From: Deltaproteobacteria bacterium | Lineage (GTDB): Bacteria > Desulfobacterota > Binatia > HRBIN30 > JACQVA1 | Length of the DNA: 64,000 nt | NCBI GenBank assembly: GCA_016178705.1 | Contig: JACOST010000031.1 | Span: 310,001 to 374,000 of the forward strand | Direction of reading: 5' to 3' | Shown: positions 43,891-54,386 of the stretch, one piece after another | Numbering within the stretch: the stretch's first letter is position 1 | Layout of the letters: each line of letters begins with the position of its first letter | Made by a program: the position numbers and the translations under genes | The notes under the pieces: model-generated | Database searches by the model: none | What the model was told of the DNA's origin: nothing | The model's input: the letters and a program-made list of their open reading frames with translations, nothing else

Positions 43891-44163
43891 CGCGCGGCGC
43901 GTACGATTGGGCGCCGGCGTCCCTGCCGAGACGCGATGGCGTGGGACCTTCGATGGCAAGCTGATTCACCGCGCGGTCGTCTCTGCAGAAACTTGCACCA
44001 AGTCGCCCCAGCGCCTGCAGTTCCTTGCGCAGCGTGAACGCAGCGGCGCGTACAACTCCATCGCGAACCTGCCCACGTTTCGCTGGCGAGTAGCTTGCTT
44101 CTGAGGTCACGAGAGTTCGCAATCGAGCGAGCTACGCTACGACCTTTGAAGGAGGTGGAGACG

Positions 44164-44742
44164 ATGAAGCGTTACCCAAAGACTCTGATGGTGGTCTTGC
44201 TGAGCGCGGGCGTGCTCTGCGGTATCAGCATGGTGGCCCCGGCCGCATCCGCCGGGCGTCGCGGTGCCCAAACCGATACCGATCACGACGGTCTGCCCGA
44301 CCGTGTCGAAAAACGCCTCGGCACCAATCCCAGCCAGGCGGATACCGACGGCGACGGCCTTAGCGACGGGATGGAAGTCCTGCGGCTGAAGACCAATCCG
44401 TTGAGCACCGACACAGACCACGACGGTGTGGGCGACGGTGTTGAAGTCCACGTGCTGGGAACTGATCCGCTCAACCCGGATACTGACGATGATGGGCTCG
44501 ATGATGGTGATGAGGTTGAACTCGGCACCGACCCACTCAACCCCGATACCGATGGTGACGGGCTTGACGATGGGACCGAGGTCGCCGAGGGGACCGATCC
44601 GACCAATCCCGATACGGACGGCGACGGGATCGAGGACGGGGCGGACGACAATCCGTTGGATGATGCCGCGGGCGACGGCAAGGTTGGTAGCCCCGAGGAC
44701 ACTGCCGGTCAGCCTGGTGGCGATTCGTCGCAGGACGACTAG
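44164..44742 (+). CDS. Secreted calcium-binding repeat protein (thrombospondin type 3-like)
   Basis: 192 residues with a strong ribosome site AAGGAGGTGG 7 nt upstream and a signal peptide (about 1-30). The mature protein is a chain of about seven Asp-rich repeats of the type DTDGDGLDDG.E...GTDP.NP, each an expected calcium loop. The acidic tail is probably disordered. Such proteins usually bind calcium and stiffen or cross-link surface structures. The 273 bp between the DsbA-like gene and this start hold no convincing feature besides the ribosome site. Confidence 0.85.
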   Translation: MKRYPKTLMVVLLSAGVLCGISMVAPAASAGRRGAQTDTDHDGLPDRVEKRLGTNPSQADTDGDGLSDGMEVLRLKTNPLSTDTDHDGVGDGVEVHVLGTDPLNPDTDDDGLDDGDEVELGTDPLNPDTDGDGLDDGTEVAEGTDPTNPDTDGDGIEDGADDNPLDDAAGDGKVGSPEDTAGQPGGDSSQDD

Positions 44743-44766
44743 GCGATAGCGTTCCTTGCCTGCGAG

Positions 44767-44802
44767 TGATGCGCGGACAACGCACAGGTTGCCCGCGCAT
44801 CA
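44767..44802. terminator. Bidirectional hairpin between convergent genes
   Basis: TGATGCGCGG pairs with CCGCGCATCA and, after one mismatch, CAAC with GTTG, around loop GCACAG. It lies between the convergent calcium-binding and anti-sigma genes. It has no T-tract. Confidence 0.55.
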
Positions 44803-44835
44803 GTGCGCATCGTGGCCCGACGGCATCCGCCGCGT

Positions 44836-45624
44836 TCACATATGTTTTGGAGCGGTGAGTCTCTCTACAAAATCCGCGCGGGCCATCGTGGTCGTCAGAC
44901 AGCAGATCACGTCGCCCAGGCGCATCAAGCACACCGTCACTCCATCGATGGTGAAGAACTGATTGTCTCCGATCCACTCACCGCCTTCGGGCAGGCGAAT
45001 CGATCCGGGGCGGAAGCGCCGACACACGACCCGGCCCGCCGCGCCTTCGTACACCGTTAACGTCGCATCGATATCGCCGAGCCGTGCGACCGTTCCGCCA
45101 ACCAACCGTAGCCCCCAGGCGCTGAGGTCATCCGCTGATCGCTCGAAGCCGATCTTTCCGGTACTCCGGTAGTAGCGACGCAGGTCGTCGACGTTGCCGG
45201 TGCGAATCGCCAATGCGATGTGATCGGCGGCGGCGGCATGCGTGTCGCGGGCCAAGGATGTGAGCAGATCTGGTTGCACCGGCTGCCACCAGATGTGCAC
45301 GGTGAGCATCGCCAACGCCGCGATGCCGCCGGCGAGCGTCAATCGAACCGGGCTGAGCCAACGTCGCCGGATCTTGGAGCCCGCACCTTCGCGCGCCAAG
45401 GCCTGCAGCACCCGTGCGCGCACACCCGCCGGCGTCGGGACGTGAGCGGCGCGCTCCCGGACAAGTTGCTTGATAGTCCGCTGCTGCTGCCGCACCGCCG
45501 CACAGTGCGCGCACGAGGACACGTGCGACTCGACGTCGCGTTCTTCGTCCACGGTCAGCCGGCCGTCAATATCTGCCGCCGCCATCGCGAGGTAATCAAC
45601 GCACTGCATCGCGCTATTGTTCAT
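44836..45624 (-). CDS. Membrane anti-sigma factor with zinc-finger (ZAS) domain
   Basis: 262 residues from the ATG of MNNSAMQCVDY, which overlaps the sigma-factor stop by 11 nt. The zinc-binding anti-sigma motif His34-x3-Cys38-x2-Cys41 (SHVSSCAHC) lies in the cytoplasmic N-domain. A transmembrane helix (about 93-111) follows, then an extracytoplasmic sensor domain of about 150 residues with its own Cys residues (VVCRRF, VCLMRL, VICCLT). It is expected to sequester the adjacent ECF sigma factor until an envelope or redox signal acts. Confidence 0.88.
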   Translation of the reverse strand: MNNSAMQCVDYLAMAAADIDGRLTVDEERDVESHVSSCAHCAAVRQQQRTIKQLVRERAAHVPTPAGVRARVLQALAREGAGSKIRRRWLSPVRLTLAGGIAALAMLTVHIWWQPVQPDLLTSLARDTHAAAADHIALAIRTGNVDDLRRYYRSTGKIGFERSADDLSAWGLRLVGGTVARLGDIDATLTVYEGAAGRVVCRRFRPGSIRLPEGGEWIGDNQFFTIDGVTVCLMRLGDVICCLTTTMARADFVERLTAPKHM

Positions 45625-46192
45625 CGGATGATCTCGGGATGATCCCGCGCGCTCGCGCATAGTCGCGCAGCGCTGCTTGCAACAATCGCCGTCCACGCGA
45701 CAACCGCGAGCGAATCGTTCCCACCGGACACGCCAGCGCGAGCGCCGCTTCTTCGTAGGTCAACTCATGCAAATCGACGAGCACCACCGCGGCACGAAAC
45801 TCCTCGGGCAACTCGCTCAACGCGGTGTCGATTTCGCCGGCCAATACCTGCGAGGCAACCAATGTCTCCGGATCCAGTAGTTGCCGAGAGGGAACGCTGT
45901 TCGGATCAGCGGCGGTCTCCGCCACCAACTCGACTGTCACCGGTTCTTTCCGTTTGGTTCGGTAGCGGTTGCGGAACGCGTTGTAGAGGATGGTGATTAG
46001 CCATGCTTTGCAATTGGTGCCGGGCGTAAACTGATCCCAGGAGCGGTACGCGCGTAAAAAGGTGTCTTGCAGCAGGTCTGCTGCGTCGTCGGGGTTGCGG
46101 GTCAGATGCAACCCGGCGCTGTATACGGCGTCCATGTGCGGCAGCGCGACGGCATCAAAATCCGCGCGCGGTGCGTTCCCTCCCTTCGCCAC
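45614..46192 (-). CDS. ECF-type RNA polymerase sigma factor
   Basis: 192 residues from GTG 46192. Sigma region 2 is in DAADLLQDTFLRAYRSWDQF with the following KAWLITILYNAFRNRYR. Region 4 is in LSELPEEFRAAVVLVDLHEL and TYEEAALALACPVGTIRSR with a helix-turn-helix. The short linker and absence of regions 1 and 3 are typical of ECF sigmas. It is translated together with the downstream anti-sigma gene. A GGGAACT element at about 46246-46252 on the minus strand could be a self-controlled ECF -35 box, but the -10 is unclear. Confidence 0.92.
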   Translation of the reverse strand: MAKGGNAPRADFDAVALPHMDAVYSAGLHLTRNPDDAADLLQDTFLRAYRSWDQFTPGTNCKAWLITILYNAFRNRYRTKRKEPVTVELVAETAADPNSVPSRQLLDPETLVASQVLAGEIDTALSELPEEFRAAVVLVDLHELTYEEAALALACPVGTIRSRLSRGRRLLQAALRDYARARGIIPRSSDEQ

Positions 46193-46262
46193 ACGGACCC
46201 TCTACGCGGCGCGGTCCGTATCCGCTACAACACCGTCACCCACCGGCGAGTTCCCGTGCCGC

Positions 46263-46520
46263 TCACGACGCTGCCAACAGTGGATCGAGTTGGCCGTCGG
46301 CATCCAGCGCTTTGAGTTCTTCGAACCCGCCAATAAAGCGATCGCCGACAAAAATCTGCGGCACGGTTCGCCAACCGGTTTCCCGCGTGATCTGCTCGCG
46401 CAGCGCATCGTCGTCGCCCACGTCGATCTCGTCGAACGCCACGCCCTTGCGAGTCAAGAGCTGCTTCGCCCGCACGCAAAAGGGGCAGGACGCGGTCGTG
46501 TACACTCGTACGTTCGCCAT
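46263..46520 (-). CDS. grxC: Glutaredoxin (GrxC type)
   Basis: 85 residues from the ATG of MANVRVYTT, with a GTG 4 codons earlier as an alternative. The dithiol motif CPFC lies in TTASCPFCVRAKQLL, the cis-Pro in GWRTVPQIFVGD and the C-terminal GGFEELKAL. This is the standard length and motif set of GrxC-like glutaredoxins, which reduce disulfides with glutathione in the cytosol. Its stop lies 70 bp from the ECF sigma start on the same strand. Confidence 0.92.
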   Translation of the reverse strand: MANVRVYTTASCPFCVRAKQLLTRKGVAFDEIDVGDDDALREQITRETGWRTVPQIFVGDRFIGGFEELKALDADGQLDPLLAAS

Positions 46521-46636
46521 CGGCTTCGTCACATCTTCCCGTGGCGTTGAAGCTACCGGCTACGCGTCGGTGCCGCAAGCGGAGTGGACCCCGGGTCGCG
46601 TTGACTCGCTGAATTCTGTCCGATACTGACCGGCGC

Positions 46637-47419
46637 ATGAGTGCTGCGGACGGCTTCACCAAGCTGGTCGAGATCATGGCACGCTTACGCGCACCCGGCG
46701 GCTGCCCATGGGATCGCGAGCAGACCCACGATTCGATCAAACCATATCTGATCGAAGAGGCCTATGAAGTGATCGAGGCGATCGACGCTCACGACGACGG
46801 TGAGCTGTGTACCGAATTGGGCGACGTGCTGCTGCAGATCGTCTTCCACGCCGAAATGGCGAGCGCGCGTGGGGCGTTCGCTATCGACGATGTAGTCCGC
46901 TCCATTTGCGACAAAATGATCCGCCGACACCCGCACGTGTTCGCCGACACCCAAGTCAAGGACGCCGCGGAGGTGCTGCGCAACTGGTCGAAGATCAAAG
47001 CCGAGGAGCGCCGCGACCATGCAGATCAATCAGCCATCGCTGGCGTTCCGCGCGCCATGCCGGCGCTCTTGCGCGCGCAGCGCCTGAGCGAAAAGGCCTC
47101 GCGCGTCGGCTTTGATTGGAGCCACCCCGAGCACGTGCTCGACAAACTGCAAGAGGAGCTCAACGAGTTGCGGGCCGCCTTCCATCTCGGCGACAAGGAA
47201 GCGGTCGAAGCCGAACTCGGTGACCTGATCGCCGCCGCGGCCAACTTCGGCCGTCACCTGGACCTCAACGCCGAAGACGCACTCACCAAAGCGAGCGACC
47301 GTTTCTCGCGCCGTTTTCGCTACATCGAGGAACGTCTGAGCGAAGCCGGAAAAGACATCCGCGACACCGCGCTGCCGGAGCAGGAAGCCCTCTGGCAAGA
47401 AGCGAAGCGGCGCGTCTAG
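46637..47419 (+). CDS. mazG: Nucleoside triphosphate pyrophosphohydrolase MazG
   Basis: 260 residues, full length for the two-domain MazG. The N-terminal MazG domain has CPWDREQTHDSIKPYLIEEA with acidic residues Glu40, Glu41, Glu44 and then Glu60 and Asp63 (ExxD). The second domain repeats the pattern (EELNELRAAF, EAELGDLIAA). The enzyme hydrolyses (d)NTPs to NMPs and pyrophosphate, removing abnormal nucleotides and modulating ppGpp-related stress. It is divergent from the glutaredoxin gene. Confidence 0.95.
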   Translation: MSAADGFTKLVEIMARLRAPGGCPWDREQTHDSIKPYLIEEAYEVIEAIDAHDDGELCTELGDVLLQIVFHAEMASARGAFAIDDVVRSICDKMIRRHPHVFADTQVKDAAEVLRNWSKIKAEERRDHADQSAIAGVPRAMPALLRAQRLSEKASRVGFDWSHPEHVLDKLQEELNELRAAFHLGDKEAVEAELGDLIAAAANFGRHLDLNAEDALTKASDRFSRRFRYIEERLSEAGKDIRDTALPEQEALWQEAKRRV

Positions 47420-47446
47420 CCTGCTGGCCGTAACGCCATGGTCACC

Positions 47447-47468
47447 GTCGCCGACCGGGCGCGGCGAC
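47447..47468. terminator. Hairpin between convergent mazG and SBBP-repeat gene
   Basis: A 7-bp stem GTCGCCG / CGGCGAC with an 8-nt loop lies 28 bp after the mazG stop. There is no T-tract, so termination is only suggested. Confidence 0.35.
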
Positions 47469-47551
47469 CCACGTGTGCGCTACCATCTCTCCATATGCAA
47501 TTGGTACCCGTTCCGAATTCGCGATGCGACGCCTCCGGTTGCTGATATCAC

Positions 47552-50500
47552 CTACGGCTTGCAGACCAGCGTGAGACCATCGAGGTCGCGCATGAACGGG
47601 ATCGGAGCCGTGTCTTGCGCCCGCGTGATCGTACGCACCAGTATGCGCCCGAGGAACTGACGCGTGCCGATCGTGCGGAGCGGCACACGGATCGCAAACG
47701 CGTCCGTGCACACGTTGGTTTCGGTCGATTCGATCGGCAGCGGCATCGTGGCACCCGTTTTCGGGTCGCGGAACTGCTGCAGCGCCTGGAATAGGCTGGT
47801 GTAGTTCGCTGGATCGCGGCTCGCGAACGGCAGCACGATGTCAATGCCACCGAAGGTCGTCTCGACCCCCGCTCGAACGCCCTGGGGTGTGCACATCGAG
47901 AGCTGGGGGTCGAGGTTGTTGACGCACACCGCGACGCGGAACTCGCAGGCAGCGGGATCGCTGCCATGATCGCACGTCGCATCGTTGTTCTTGCAAGACT
48001 GGGTGCTGTTCAGGCGCCCGCGCGGATCCAGGCGCGGCATATTGCCAGGGTTGACGACCGCCCACTCCAGCAGACAGGCCACCTTGTCGGTACTCGCAGC
48101 GGCATTGCCGGGGATCAGTTCATACGTGCAGGTGCTGCTGCAGCCGTCGCCATTCGTCAGATTCCCGTCGTCGCACTGCTCCATCACTTCGAGCACGCCG
48201 TTACCACAGGTATGTGGCAGCGGGGTTGCCGTCGGCGTGCGGGTCGGCCGTGGTGTGCGGGTGTTGGTCGGAACTCGTGTGGCCGTGCGCGTCGGGGTCG
48301 CCGTCGCGGTCGTAGCTGGCGTTGCGGTTGGGGTCTGCGTCGGCGTGCTGGTTGGTGTCACCGTCGGCGTCTGCGTTGCGGTCGCGGTCGGGGTCTGGGT
48401 CTGGGTCGGCGTGCTGGTTGGCGTCGCCGTCGCCGTGCTGGTTGGTGTCGCCGTTGGTGTCTGCGTTGCGGTCGCGGTCGAGGTCTGGGTCGGCGTGCTG
48501 GTTGGCGTCGCCGTCGCCGTGCTGGTTGGTGTCGCCGTTGGTGTCTGCGTTGCGGTCGCGGTCGGGGTCTGCGTCGGCGTGCTGGTTGGCGTCGCCGTCG
48601 CCGTGCTGGTTGGTGTCGCCGTTGGTGTCTGCGTTGCGGTCGCGGTCGGGGTCTGCGTCGGCGTGCTGGTTGGCGTTGCCGTCGCCGGGCCATACTTAGT
48701 CACGAAGGCATCGGTAAGACCGGCGCCATACGTTGTCTGGAAGACTCCTGCCGTACTCGGAAAGTTCGTCGACGCGGTCTTCCCCGTGACGTAGATGTTA
48801 CAGTTGGCGGAGCACCCGGGGTCCAGCGCGATGCGGCGCCCGTTGTCATCTGCCGAACCGCCCAGGTAGGTCCCAAACAGGAGGCCGCTCGTCCCGGTCG
48901 AGAGGTCCAGCTCAGCGACGAAGGTGTCGACGCCGCCCGCGTTCGTCGACTGGACGGCGGCGGCAGTGGGAAAGTTGGTCGAGTCGGTCACGCCGGTGAC
49001 GTAGACGCGGCCAGCCGAGTCGACGGCGATGCCCGTGCCGACATCCGAGCCGGTGCCGCCAAGATAGGAGGAGTAGGTGAGCGAAGCGGCGCCCGAGAGG
49101 GTCACGTCTAGCCGTGCGACGAAAGCGTCGTTGACGCCCCCGGCGTGGACGGGTTGGAAGGGGTTAAAGATAGGGAAGTTGGTGGCCGTGGTATACCCGA
49201 CGATGTAGGCCACCGTCCCGCTGACGGCGATATCCTGGCCGAGGCTCGCTCCGGTCGAGCCGCCGAGGTAGGTCGAGTACAGGACGACGGTGCCGATGGA
49301 GTTGAGCTCCGTCAGGTAGGCGGAGATTCCGAAGCCACAGCCGAAACCGCCGCCGCTGTTCGTGCTCTGGTACGCGCTTGCCGTCACCGGCCAGTTGCTC
49401 GAATCCGTCCTGCCGCTGACGTACGCGTTGCCAACGCTGTCCACGCTGAGGCCACCCGGCCGATCGAGGCAGTTTCCGCCGAGGTAGGTGGCGTAGACGC
49501 GGGAGGCCGCGCCCGACAGGGTCGTGTCGAACTTCGCCACGAAAGTATCCTCAACATCGGCCTGGTGGCTGGTCTGAAACGCGCCGGGGCTGAAAGGCAG
49601 ATCGGTGGACGTCGTTATACCATTGATGAACGCGCCCCCCGCGCCATCGATGGCGATCGTTATCGGGTTGTCGGCGCCACTGCCGCCGAAGTACGTGGAG
49701 TAGAGGAGGGTGCTGCCGGCGGGGTTGAGCTTTACAACGAACGCGTCATTGCTCCCGGACCAGGTCGAGCTGAAGGCACTGGCAGTTGTCGGGAAGTTCG
49801 ACGAGGCGGTGAGGCCGGTCACATAGGCGTTGTATGAAGCGTCGACACGGATGGCCGTTCCGAAGTCATTTCCGCTCCCGCCAAGATACGTAGAGTACAG
49901 GAGCACCGACCCGGTCGGGTTCAATTTCGTCACGAAGGCGTCCTGACCGCCAGCGTTAGACGTCTGAGGTACCCCCGCCGTGGTCGGAAAGTTGGTCGAG
50001 CTGGTTAGCCCCGCCACATAGGCATTGCCGAGCGAGTCGACTGCGATATCCCACCCTTCGTCCGCGGCGGTACCGCCCAGGAAGGTCGAATAGAGGAGCA
50101 CCGGGTCGATGACCAGCGGTTGCGAGCGGTCGTAGTTGCCGATGGCGAAGGCGACCTGGTCGCCGTCGCGCAGCACGTAACGGCCCACGACGCCGCGGTG
50201 GGCACCGTCGATCTCCTGATAGACCAGGGGAGGCGACATATGCACCTCGCCGCCGGAGAGGTGGAGGACGAGAGCCCCGTCGGCGCCGACCGCCATCTGG
50301 TCAGCACCGACGAAGGTGAGAATGATCGATCCGGGATCAGCCCCGGGCGCGACGACAAAGTCGTGCTCGACCTGGCGTTGATTGCCGTAGTAGATGAGAT
50401 CGATCCCCGGATACACCTCGTGGTAGCGCACCTTGGCATAAGAGGGAACGTTGCTGCGCCACTGTGCCGGATCGTTGCCCAGCAGGTAGTTCACCTTCCC

Positions 50501-50983
50501 GGGCAGCTCCGTCTGGCCCGCCACCTGCGGCTGGGGGTTGGCACCAACAAGCTGCATGCGCAGCACGTCCCCATCGGTGGTGTTGTATTCCCCTTCTGAG
50601 CCGCTCGTCACCCCGGTGGGCTTATGCAGGGCCAGCACCGCCTCGTTGGCGGTCAGAAAGAGTGCGTAGCCGCGGCCCCGCGCCAGGAAGCTGACTTGGG
50701 CATCGGTCTGGCCCTGGTTGGCCTCGAAGCTGAGCGGCAGTTTGCCGTAGGCTTCCATGACTGAGGTTCGGCCGCTCGGCTCGGCCTGGGTCATCGCCGC
50801 CGAGATCGCCGGCCCCCACAAAAGGAGAACGAGGGTGGCCAGGATGAGGGCTGTCGCCCTCGCGAAAGCGACCAGGGGCTTGCGCACGCAACAACGATCG
50901 CTCGTTGCGCGCGATCCGTACATCAAGACCCGCGGCTGCGCGACATTACGATGTCCGTTGTTTCCATGTTGGCCGTACGTCAT
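47552..50983 (-). CDS. Secreted SBBP-repeat protein with DUF4215 and shared C-terminal module
   Basis: About 1143 residues. A signal sequence (about 36-62) is followed by a domain common in SBBP proteins (about 80-300, [19 protein letters not shown]) and about nine SBBP beta-propeller-type repeats ([21 protein letters not shown]). A Thr/Pro linker of about 28-residue units (from 48406) leads to a DUF4215 Cys motif ([16 protein letters not shown]) and a C-terminal module of about 180 residues also found at the ends of the proteins encoded at 54387 and 57000. The function is unknown; a large surface or matrix protein is likely. The gene is divergent from the large regulator. Confidence 0.85.
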   Translation of the reverse strand: MTYGQHGNNGHRNVAQPRVLMYGSRATSDRCCVRKPLVAFARATALILATLVLLLWGPAISAAMTQAEPSGRTSVMEAYGKLPLSFEANQGQTDAQVSFLARGRGYALFLTANEAVLALHKPTGVTSGSEGEYNTTDGDVLRMQLVGANPQPQVAGQTELPGKVNYLLGNDPAQWRSNVPSYAKVRYHEVYPGIDLIYYGNQRQVEHDFVVAPGADPGSIILTFVGADQMAVGADGALVLHLSGGEVHMSPPLVYQEIDGAHRGVVGRYVLRDGDQVAFAIGNYDRSQPLVIDPVLLYSTFLGGTAADEGWDIAVDSLGNAYVAGLTSSTNFPTTAGVPQTSNAGGQDAFVTKLNPTGSVLLYSTYLGGSGNDFGTAIRVDASYNAYVTGLTASSNFPTTASAFSSTWSGSNDAFVVKLNPAGSTLLYSTYFGGSGADNPITIAIDGAGGAFINGITTSTDLPFSPGAFQTSHQADVEDTFVAKFDTTLSGAASRVYATYLGGNCLDRPGGLSVDSVGNAYVSGRTDSSNWPVTASAYQSTNSGGGFGCGFGISAYLTELNSIGTVVLYSTYLGGSTGASLGQDIAVSGTVAYIVGYTTATNFPIFNPFQPVHAGGVNDAFVARLDVTLSGAASLTYSSYLGGTGSDVGTGIAVDSAGRVYVTGVTDSTNFPTAAAVQSTNAGGVDTFVAELDLSTGTSGLLFGTYLGGSADDNGRRIALDPGCSANCNIYVTGKTASTNFPSTAGVFQTTYGAGLTDAFVTKYGPATATPTSTPTQTPTATATQTPTATPTSTATATPTSTPTQTPTATATQTPTATPTSTATATPTSTPTQTSTATATQTPTATPTSTATATPTSTPTQTQTPTATATQTPTVTPTSTPTQTPTATPATTATATPTRTATRVPTNTRTPRPTRTPTATPLPHTCGNGVLEVMEQCDDGNLTNGDGCSSTCTYELIPGNAAASTDKVACLLEWAVVNPGNMPRLDPRGRLNSTQSCKNNDATCDHGSDPAACEFRVAVCVNNLDPQLSMCTPQGVRAGVETTFGGIDIVLPFASRDPANYTSLFQALQQFRDPKTGATMPLPIESTETNVCTDAFAIRVPLRTIGTRQFLGRILVRTITRAQDTAPIPFMRDLDGLTLVCKP
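48406..48685. repeat. 84-bp tandem repeat encoding Thr/Pro linker
   Basis: Period 84 bp with copies starting at 48406, 48490 and 48574 and a partial copy at 48658. Neighbouring copies differ by a few bases. The unit encodes 28 residues and keeps the frame, so length changes would alter linker length without a frameshift. Confidence 0.85.
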
Positions 50984-51151
50984 GGCGCCCTCCGAATCCG
51001 TCTGCGCGCCGAAGCTGCTGGCCTGGCGCGAGTCGTATATGGCGCCAGTGATACGCTAACTCAACCGTCGCCGCTTGAGGGATTGCTGAGGATTTGGTGA
51101 GGAAAGCGTGGGCGTGTATGGTAAAAACTCAGAAGGGAGAGGGAGCGTTCG

Positions 51152-54100
51152 GTGATCCACGCCTTCGCGGACTTTGAATTGGACGCTGACCTGTATCAGC
51201 TCCGGCGCGGCGGCCAGCCGGTCAAGCTGGAACCCAAGGTCTTCAATGTCCTCGCTCACCTGATCACCTACCGCGACCGCCTGGTTACAAAGCAGGAGTT
51301 GTTCGAGCGACTGTGGCCCGGCGAATTCGTCAGCGATTCGGCGTTGACCTACTGCATCAAGGCCGCGCGCAAGGCGATTGGCGATGACGGTACCGAGCAG
51401 CGCGTGATCGCAACCGTTCACCGCCGCGGCTACCGCTTTATCGCACCCGTAATCGAGCGCACCTCGCCGACCTGCCCGTCAAACTCATCATCACCCAGCG
51501 AGCGCGGAGCAGCGGTCGCCGCGACAGACAGCCCGTTCATCGGCCGAGCGCAGGTGATGGCCACGTTGCAGCGCGCCCTCGCAACCGCTGCCGGCGGCCG
51601 CGGCCAACTCCTCATGCTGGCCGGCGAGCCGGGGATCGGAAAGACGCGTACGGCGGACGAGCTCGCTCATCTGGCCCGCACGCGCGGCATGCGCGTACTC
51701 GTCGGCCGCTGTTACGAGGGCGAGGGCGCACCGCCCTTCTGGCCATGGGCCCAGATTCTGCGCGCGCACCTCCTTCAGCTCCAGCCAGCAACGCTGCCGA
51801 CGGTCCTCGGTCACAGCGCCGAAGACCTCGCGCAACTCGTGCCGGAACTTGCCGAGCGCTTGCCTGGCCTTGCCCGCAAGTCGCCACGCGACGACTCAGC
51901 GCACGCCCGCTTTCAGTTATTCGAAAGTGTGAACAGCTTTCTTGCCGCCGCCAGTCGCGGCCAACCGCTGGCGCTCATCCTCGATGACCTCCATTGGGCC
52001 GACAAGCCGTCACTACTACTGCTGCAGTTCATCGCGCGAGCGATCTCTGACGCCCGCGTGCTGATTCTGGCCACCTATCGCGATACGGACGTGCGGCCGC
52101 AGCATCCGCTCGCCCATGCCTTGGGGGATCTGGTACGCGCGCCGAACAGTCAACGCATCCAACTCGACGGCTTGGAAGTCGACGACGTCGCGTCCTTCCT
52201 CGAGCAGGCGCTCGGTCACAAACCGCCGGTGTCGCTGATCACCGCTGTCCATCAAGAGACCGAAGGCAACCCGTTTTTCGTCACCGAGGTGGTCCGACTC
52301 CTGACCCGCAACGGACAGGTCGAGCGACTGGCGACCGACACGATCGTCCTCGCGGTGCCACCAACCGTCCGGGAAGCGATCACTCGCCGCCTGGCGCCAC
52401 TTTCGTCCGAGTGCAATCGCCTATTGATGGCGGCCTCGGTCATTGGCCGTCAGTTCGCAGTCGCCACATTGAGCCAAGCATTGCAGCCGCTGCGGTCGCG
52501 CATGAAGGAGTCAGCAGAACCGCGGACCGCGGTGCTGGATCTCCTCGATGAAGCGCGGGCGGCGCGCATCATCGATGCGGTCGGACAGTCGGCTGGCGGC
52601 TATCGCTTCGTGCACGCCCTCATTCGTGAGACGCTCTACGACACGCTGAGCACCGCCGACCGAGTCAGCCTGCACCGGCGTGTGGGTGAATCGTTGGAAC
52701 AGACCCACGACCGCGAACGCGGCGGCCACCTGACCGAGTTGGCGCACCACTTTGCGCAGGCCGCCATGGGCGGCGATGCGCGCAAAGGCGTGACCTACTC
52801 AATCCGTGCGGCTGAGTACGCGGCCAGTCAGTTGGCGTACGAGGAGGCGGCCACGCAATACGAACGCGCCTTGCAGCTCAGCGCGCTCGGTGACGAAGTC
52901 AGCGGCCAGCGCGGGGAGCTCTTGCTCGCGCTTGGTCACCACCAATGGCGCGCCGGCGACTTCGCCCGGGCTCGCGCAACTTTCTACGCAGCCGCCGTGG
53001 CGGCGCGCGCCGATCGCGCGCCTGAGCGCTTTGCGCGCGCCGCGCTCGGCTACGGTGGCGGCTTCCGCGGGTTCACGCTCGGCGTGGTCGATCCGGTCCT
53101 GAGCGACCTTTTGGCGGAGGCGCTAACGCTGTTGCCCGACTGCGACAGCGCCCTGCGCGCGCAAGTTACGGCGCGGCAGGCGGTGGCGCTGTACGACATC
53201 CCCAATTCCCTGCCACAACGCGATGCGCTCAGCCGGGCCGCGGTAGACATGGCCCAGCGGATGGGAGATACCGCGTCGCATCTGGGCGCGCTCAGCTGCC
53301 GCCATTGGGCAATCTGGGGACCGGACAATCTCGACGATCGCGACGCGGTAGCCAATGCGATGGTAACCCTCGCAGAAGAAGTCGGCGATCACGAGATGGC
53401 GCTGCAAGCCCATCGCTTCCGCCTCATCGACGCCCTCGAGATCGGTGACATCGACCGCGTACATGTCGATCTCGCCGCCTGCGAAGCCATTACGACCCGG
53501 CTCCGACAGCCGTACTACATGTGGTACGTTCTCGCCTTTCGTGCGCTGCAAGCCTTTCTGGCCGGACGCTTCAGTGACAGCGAGCGTTTTTCGCAAGAAG
53601 CCTTGGCCGCTGGTCAACGCGCGGAGAGCCGGAACGTCAGTCAGATGTATGGCGCACAAACTCTCGCGTTGCGGCGCGAGCAGGGGCGCATCGCCGAGGT
53701 CGAGCCGATGCTGCAGGGTCTCGTCGCCCAGTTTCCGACCGTACCCTCGTGGCGCTGCGGCCTGGCGTATGTGTTGGTCGAGCTGGGCCGACTGGACGAT
53801 GCTCGCATTCAGTTCGAAGTGGTCGCTGCCGACAACTTCGGCGTGATTCCACGCGATACGTTCTGGCTGGTGGCGATGAACGGGGTGAGCGATGTGTGCG
53901 TAGCGCTCGCCGACCGCGAGCGCGCAGACATCCTGTATCGCCTGCTGTTGCCCTACGAAGGACGCAACGCCGTCAACGTCGTCGGCACCTGCGTGAGTTC
54001 GATGGCGCGGAGTCTTGGGTGCCTCGCGGCCTTGGTTGGTCGGCTCGACGATGCGCGCCGGCATTTCGAGGCGGCGATAGCAATGGAAACACGGCTTGGT

Positions 54101-54337
54101 GCCGTACCGCTGCTTGCGCACACTCGCCACGACTACGGGAACGTATTGCTGCGCCAGGGCGCCGCCGCCGATCGCGACGAAGCGCGCCAGCTACTCGCCG
54201 CCGCCGTGCGCGACTTCGAGCAGCTCGGCATGCACAGCTTTGCGCGCCGCGCCGCTCAACTCTTGGCCCACGCTCAGCGGCCCACCGCGTCCGCCACCGC
54301 GAGCCGCAGCAAGGTCACCGCGCTGCGGCGCCGGTGA
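51152..54337 (+). CDS. Winged-helix/ATPase/TPR transcriptional regulator
   Basis: 1061 residues from GTG 51152 with AGGGAGAGGGAG upstream. Residues 1-100 are an OmpR/PhoB-type winged helix (FERLWPGEFVSDSALTYCIK, then HRRGYRF). Residues 128-480 are a MalT/LuxR-type ATPase domain with Walker A GEPGIGKT (158-165) and Walker B LALILDDLHWAD. TPR-like helices fill the remainder. No receiver domain is present, so the signal is probably a ligand or partner bound by the TPR part. It starts 168 bp from the divergent SBBP-repeat gene, which it may control. Confidence 0.87.
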   Translation: MIHAFADFELDADLYQLRRGGQPVKLEPKVFNVLAHLITYRDRLVTKQELFERLWPGEFVSDSALTYCIKAARKAIGDDGTEQRVIATVHRRGYRFIAPVIERTSPTCPSNSSSPSERGAAVAATDSPFIGRAQVMATLQRALATAAGGRGQLLMLAGEPGIGKTRTADELAHLARTRGMRVLVGRCYEGEGAPPFWPWAQILRAHLLQLQPATLPTVLGHSAEDLAQLVPELAERLPGLARKSPRDDSAHARFQLFESVNSFLAAASRGQPLALILDDLHWADKPSLLLLQFIARAISDARVLILATYRDTDVRPQHPLAHALGDLVRAPNSQRIQLDGLEVDDVASFLEQALGHKPPVSLITAVHQETEGNPFFVTEVVRLLTRNGQVERLATDTIVLAVPPTVREAITRRLAPLSSECNRLLMAASVIGRQFAVATLSQALQPLRSRMKESAEPRTAVLDLLDEARAARIIDAVGQSAGGYRFVHALIRETLYDTLSTADRVSLHRRVGESLEQTHDRERGGHLTELAHHFAQAAMGGDARKGVTYSIRAAEYAASQLAYEEAATQYERALQLSALGDEVSGQRGELLLALGHHQWRAGDFARARATFYAAAVAARADRAPERFARAALGYGGGFRGFTLGVVDPVLSDLLAEALTLLPDCDSALRAQVTARQAVALYDIPNSLPQRDALSRAAVDMAQRMGDTASHLGALSCRHWAIWGPDNLDDRDAVANAMVTLAEEVGDHEMALQAHRFRLIDALEIGDIDRVHVDLAACEAITTRLRQPYYMWYVLAFRALQAFLAGRFSDSERFSQEALAAGQRAESRNVSQMYGAQTLALRREQGRIAEVEPMLQGLVAQFPTVPSWRCGLAYVLVELGRLDDARIQFEVVAADNFGVIPRDTFWLVAMNGVSDVCVALADRERADILYRLLLPYEGRNAVNVVGTCVSSMARSLGCLAALVGRLDDARRHFEAAIAMETRLGAVPLLAHTRHDYGNVLLRQGAAADRDEARQLLAAAVRDFEQLGMHSFARRAAQLLAHAQRPTASATASRSKVTALRRR

Positions 54338-54386
54338 CGCTCGACGCCGCGTTCCCATCTCAGCGTCCTTGCCTCATGCGGGCGCT

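Noticed and set aside
43850-44122. 90-codon minus-strand frame between DsbA-like and calcium-binding genes
   Set aside because: No ribosome site, no signal or domain pattern, overlaps the DsbA-like 3' end.
48406-48685. Possible CRISPR array
   Set aside because: The copies are contiguous with no spacers and are in frame with Thr/Pro linker codons; a minisatellite.
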